From Nocardia takedensis NBRC 100417 (GTDB lineage: Bacteria; Actinomycetota; Actinomycetes; Mycobacteriales; Mycobacteriaceae), in the NCBI RefSeq assembly GCF_000308695.1, contig NZ_BAGG01000057.1, positions 1 through 64,000 of the forward strand: 64,000 nt of DNA, written 5' to 3'. Below the pieces are notes generated by a model. That model worked only from the letters and a program-made list of their open reading frames with translations. It was not told where the DNA came from and did not search any database. This document shows, piece after piece, positions 27,001 to 33,000 of this stretch. Numbering within the stretch: position 1 is the first letter of the stretch; the number at the start of each line of letters is the position of its first letter. The translations under genes and the position numbers were made by a program.

Positions 27001-30000
27001 GAACCCTCACCGGTCCTTCCCGAGGAACAAGAGCAGAAGGACGGGAAGTGGACGCCGACCGAGCGTCGCCTGCTCCCGGACGCCTACGCGGGCAAGCGCA
27101 CCGACGACCCGACGACCGCCAAGGGGTTGCTGTCCTTCGGCGCGGTCACCGAGGTCGTATTCGAGGACGGTCGCGGCGCGCTGGAGAACGCCGCCGTGAA
27201 CCTGGTGGAGAAGGTCTCGCCCGGCGCGACCGTCGTCGGCTCGAACAATTACCATCCCGGCGTCGCGACGCTGATCAACGAGCACACCACCAGTTTCGGC
27301 GTGCGCAACCTCGCCAACGCCGGGTCCGAGGGCAACCACACATTCCATTTCGTCGACCGGACCGGACTGTTCCCGCGCCTGGTCGGCGTCACGTTCACCA
27401 CCCGCCCGCGCCCCGACGCCGACCTGCCCGACGGCCGGACACTGGCGACCCTGGAAGGCAAACAGGTGCCCCGCACCGCCGCCCTGGACAACGTCCACCG
27501 CCACATCCGGCCCGACGGCAACGCCCTGCTGGAACCGGACGCGACCAGCGTCGTCACCAGTCGGTCCAAGGGCAACCAGCTCAGCGTCACCTTGGGCGGG
27601 CAGAGCGACGGCCACCGCCCCGCGGGCACCCTCGCCCTCGAACGCACCGGCGCCCACAGCGACGTCCAGAACTCCACCCGCGACATCAGCGCCTGGCAGC
27701 GCAGCAGCGACGCCCAATACGAATTCAAGGTCCCCACCGAATACAGCGTCACCGTCGACTGGCGGCCGATGACCGAGACGCTGTCGGCCTACCTGGCCGA
27801 CAAGGCCGGGGACATGTTGATCATGAGCGGGCTCTCGATGGGAGTCATGCACGGGTTGGTTCCGGCGGAACTGCCACCCTCAGGCGACTCCGAGACCTCC
27901 AAGGTGAACGCCACTTCCCATGTGCGACTGCTCGTCTCGGACACCAAACCGCTGCCGACGGCAGGCGTGAGCGCCCCCGAGGTCCCGCGCACCGCACCGG
28001 CGATCTTCGGGTTCGACCCGTCCGCGACCGAACTGCGCCCCGCCCGGATTCGCGACGGCGCGCCCGAGGGCGAGGACGTCGACCTGGAGGCCGCGACCCA
28101 CATCGAACCCGCCGACGAAGTGCCCGCGGACGTGCGCGGACTGCTGGCCCCGGACCCGTGGATTCCCGAACTGCCCTTCGACATCCGCGAATTCGACGGT
28201 TCACCACAACTGGCCGCCGCGCTGCTCGCGGTGGACCCCTCGCTGCACACCAACGACGGCACCCGCTCGGCGGAAGCCACCTACAACCGCCTCGTCACCC
28301 TTGTCGCCAGCGGTGCGCTCACCCCCATGGGACCGCAGTCCACCGCGCCTCTGCTCAACGTCGAACCGTCCGACACCGTGCCCGCCCCGCGCCGACACGC
28401 CGCGGAGATCACCGTCGACGGCATCCGCCTCAAACTCAGCCTGTATTCGCCACGCCCCGAGGACTCCACCAAGTCGACCGCCATCGACCGCTTCGAGTTC
28501 TCCAACGACAGCATGAGTTCCAGCGAGAGCAAGAGCACCACCGTCGCCCCCACCTTCAGCTACACCGGCCCCCTCACCGACGACGGCAACCACCGCGCGG
28601 GCGTCGCGGGCGTCCCGCTCGCGGGCCACACCGAGACCAAGGGCGCCACCGGCGGCATCGGCAGCGTCCGCCGCAACCTCTGGCGCACCAATGCCCCCAC
28701 CGACGGCCAACGCCTGCGCACCGTCGCCCTCGTGGAAGTCCAAGGCCCGAAAGGCACGGTCTGGGTCACCGCCGACATGGTCCTGCGCACCATCGAAACC
28801 CCACCCGCGAGCGCGACCACCCCCAAACCGGCTGCCCCACCCGAAGATCCGACAGCCAAGCCCGCACCCGAGGACCAGGCAGGATCCGACGGCAAACCGA
28901 AACTCGACGGGAAAGCCGAACCCGAACCCGGTACGGAGGGCGACGCCAAGGGCGAGGCGAAGGTCGAAGCGAAGGCGGGCGACACCGAGGTCAGCGCCGA
29001 TGTGAAGGTGGACCCCGAGGCGGAAGCCAAGGCCGAAGCGGCCGCCGATGGTCCCACCGGAACGCAGGCGCGGCAACGGGTTCGGCTGTGGCGTCGGCCC
29101 AAGACCGGTGGGGCCGAGGCCAAAACCTCCGGACCGAAGGGCGGCGATCGTGTGCCGCCGCCGGAACGGCCCCGAGGTGAGCGATCGCCCATCGTGGACG
29201 GCGTTCCCGCACCGGCGGGATTCGTGTGGGAATCCATGCCGCTCGACGGCGACTGCTTCTTCCACGCCGTGGAACGCATCGTCCACGCCGCCCCGTACCG
29301 GTCGGAAGCCGAACTCGACCAACGGATCACCCGATTGCGCGGCCTGACCGCCGACGAACTGTCCGGTCCCCGGCGCGAGGCGTACTTCGCCCAGTTCCTG
29401 AATCTGATGCTCGCCGAACGAAACCGCGGAAGGACACTGACCGACGCGGAGCGGCGGGCCCCCGTCTCGCAGTCCGACATCGCCCGCTACAACGCGGCCT
29501 TCGACCGCCAGGTGGCGCAGATCAGAGGGCGCGGCGCCTGGCGGATGGGCGCATTCGACCTGGTCCCCGGCGCCGCCGCGGCCGCACTCACGCAGCAGGG
29601 CACGGTCCTGCGCCTCCACGATCGCCGAATCCGCCCCGGCGGCTGGACCTTCGGCGAGGACACCACCGCACACCCCGACGGCTCGGTTCTCATCGCCCAC
29701 GAGCACTACTACTTGGCCGTCCCCGCGGTGAGCGCCGAGTCCGCCCCGAAAACGACAGCGACACCCGACGGAAGCCGTCGATCCGACGAAGACCCGTCGA
29801 CCATCGACGGCGATGCGAAGACCGACGGCACGAAGACCGACGGTGCGGAGCAGGGTGGTGCGAAGACCGACGGCACGAAGACCGACGGTGCGGAGCAGGG
29901 TGGTGCGAAGAACGACGGTGCGAAGAAGGGAGGTGCGAAAGCCGGCGGTGCCAAGGAACGCGCCGCGGACGTGGTGATCGACGGCAGCGCGAAGGTGGAC

Positions 30001-33000
30001 GGTGAATCGAAGGTCGACGAGGAGACGAAGGTCCTCGCCTACCCGAAGCCCATTGCCGGCCAGATCGATCGTGCGATCTCGCCGCTGACCGCACGCCCGC
30101 GTACTGCCCGTAGGCAGCCGACGATGGTCCTCGACGTGTCCGTCGACCTCGGGGAGAAGAAGGCTGATCCACGGCCGGGGACGAGCTGGCTGGACCTGTC
30201 CGACGACGAGTCGGTCTCCAGCGCCGACGACCTCGGGACGGACCTCAACGCCGCCCCGCCGCGTGATCCCGCCCGACAGTCGGATCGGGACGACGACACG
30301 GCGTTCCAGACGTTCGACTCGGCGCGCCCCACCCGATCGGTCCGGTTCGCGGTCGAGGGCGAGGAGGTGCGCCCGACACGGCTCAGGATGGCGGACATCC
30401 GGGCGGCGCTCGCCTCGGACGACACGGAGTCGATCGAGTCCTCGGATTCGGGCGAGCCCGTCGCCGCCGAACAAGCGGAGTCCACGCCGGACCGGCCGAG
30501 TTTCCTGACGTTCACGCCTCGGGACAGTCGGCCGCCTCGGTGGCCGGGCCGGCACGACTTCACCGCCGCGGCGCGAGCCACCCTGTCCGCGAGGGAGATC
30601 GCTCGGAGCATCGACCCGCGTCTGGACCCGCTGACGAGTTCCACGGAATCTTTCGCCGAATCCTTCTTGCTGCCGGCGGCGTTCGCGGAACTTCCGCACG
30701 TGCCACCGGCCGAGACGGCCACGGAATCGACCGAGTCCGCGCCGGTAGCGCAGAGTCTTGCGACGCCGGTTTCCGACGAGACCGATCCGAACGCCGTCAC
30801 AGCGCACGGGTCCGACACCGTTACCCCGCCGGTAGTCCAGGGTCTTGCGACTCCGGTGTCGGAGGGAATCGACCCGCTCCCCGTGACGGCGCAGGAGGTC
30901 GAGACCGTTGCTGCGCCGATCGGGCAGGACCGTGCGACTCCGATATCGGCCGGGATCGATCCGACCGTCGTCACGGCGCAAGAGGTCGACACCGTCGCCG
31001 CACCGGTAGTGCAGGGCCGTCCCACCCCGATATCCGACGGCACCGCCCCGACCGCCATCACGACACAGCGGGCCGACACCGCCATGCCGGGAAATGCCGG
31101 GACGTCGCCGAACCGTCTGCGCCGCTTGCTGTCCCGTTTCGGACCGAGCCGTGCGACCGGACCACGAACCGCCCGGCCCGCCGAAGCGGCACCGGATCGC
31201 CGGCACTTCCGCGACATGGTGCGAGCCCCGCTGCACCGACTTCGCCACCGCAACGCCGAGACGAAACGACCGGCACGCGGCGACCGTGCCACCGAGCACA
31301 CCGCCACGCCCGTCGACAGTGCGGAACCGAGGCCGCTCACCTCGCGAGAAGACGCCGACTGCGTCGTGGCCACCTTGACGGCGATCCGCGACAGTCTGCG
31401 CAAGAGCAGGATTCGGATTCCGGAACGTCGTTCGGCGTTGGCGGGGCGTTCGCGCCGGGAATTGGAGCGGGCCGCGGGCGCGGAGCTACACGGCTATCCT
31501 GACGACAGCGCCATCGTCCGGAATCTCATGATCCACGGACCCGGTGCGCAGGCCCTCGTCGTGGTCGAGCACGCGGCGCCCGCCGCGAACGCCGTGGGCG
31601 CGCACGCCTATCGGATGGTCAACGAGGGCGGCGTCGTCCGCGTGTACGACGCCGCCGATCCGACGCACACGCTGCCCGGCCAGCACCGGCCCGCCGCCGT
31701 GCACGCCATCCTGTTCACCCCGGAGGGCAGATCGCCCCGCCCGGTGTTCGCCCGTGGCGCGGTCGTTCCCGCGTTCCCGGCCGATGTCCGTATCGGCGCG
31801 CCCGAGAACCGCTCGGACCGTTCCGGACCCGGGCGGGCGGCGCAGACCTCCGGCGCGGCGGTGCACCGTGGCGGGGTTTCCGGCATCGACGGCAGCACCG
31901 CGGATTCCGGATCGGCGACCGGTCCGGCCCGTCGACTCGGCTCGCGTCGCCTGGGACGTCTCGTGTCCCGACTCCGCGATCGCGTGGGCTCGTCAGGGGC
32001 CGCGTCGAGTTCCTCGACGGGACAGGAAGATCGGGCCCGGCCGGGGGGAACCTCGCTCCGAGGCATTCGCGCGCTGGTCACGCGGAACTTCCGGCCGGAG
32101 CGTCCCGAGATCTCGGAGATCGCGACCGATTCGTCCCCACCGACCTGGGCTCCGTCGCCCGAGGACGGCAACCGAGTGCTGACCGTTCTGGCGCGAGCCG
32201 CCGGACAGTCCGATCTCGCGGCCGTGCGCGGCACGATCGCGCGGGGCATGCAAGCCGATCTGGCGCACTACGTCGAGTCGCTGGCCTCGTTCACTGCCGA
32301 GGGGCGGCGGGAATGGCAGGTCGAGGCACTGCGTCGCGCCCGAGGGAGGATCGAGCGCAGCAGAGAGGAATGGCGGCTGATCAGGCAGACGGTCGCGCTG
32401 CGGATGAGCGGGCAGATCGGCAGTGACGACGATCTGCCGACGACCGCGGCGGAAGCGCTGCGCATCGAGCAATTCGACGAGTCGGTGCGGCAGTTCGACG
32501 CCGCCGTCGAGCAACGCGCGCGGGAACGGTTGCGGACCCTGCTCGCGGCGGTGCGTGATCCGAACCGGCCCACCGATCATCTGATGAGTGTGGATCTGCT
32601 GCCCATCGCGGCGCGGGAACTCGGTCTCAACGTCGTCGTGTTGCGTCCCGGCCGGCCTCGCGACGTCTACCGGCACGGTCGCCCCGAGGCCCCGTTCACC
32701 TTGTTCTACGCCTCGGCCGCGCATCCGGATCACCTGCACGTGGCGACCACCGCGAGCGGTGCCCCGTTCCACCTTCTTTCCGGGGATCTGGACGAGGACT
32801 TCGCCTACGCGCCGCCCCCCGGTCACGAACGGGGACCGAGCACGCCGGCCGGGACCGATTCCGTCGACATCGGCCGCCTCGACGCGCACGGTGTCCGGGT
32901 CTTCGATTCCGACGCCGCGGGATCCGCCTACGGCGAGGCCGTGTTGGATCAGTGGCACCGGCTCACCCCGAGACGGCAGCACGCGGCCTGGGCCTATCAC

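Noticed and set aside
25272..29180. Plus-strand frame of about 1,300 codons in another phase
   Set aside because: Extremely Arg-rich and low in hydrophobic pattern; it is the shifted reading of the beta-rich region.
30745..31092. CRISPR array
   Set aside because: The 87-bp units are contiguous, in frame and translate to a repeated peptide; there are no spacers.
28201..31299. Minus-strand open frame of about 1,030 codons
   Set aside because: Antisense shadow of the OTU and linker region; composition is Arg/Gly-biased and no motif is seen.
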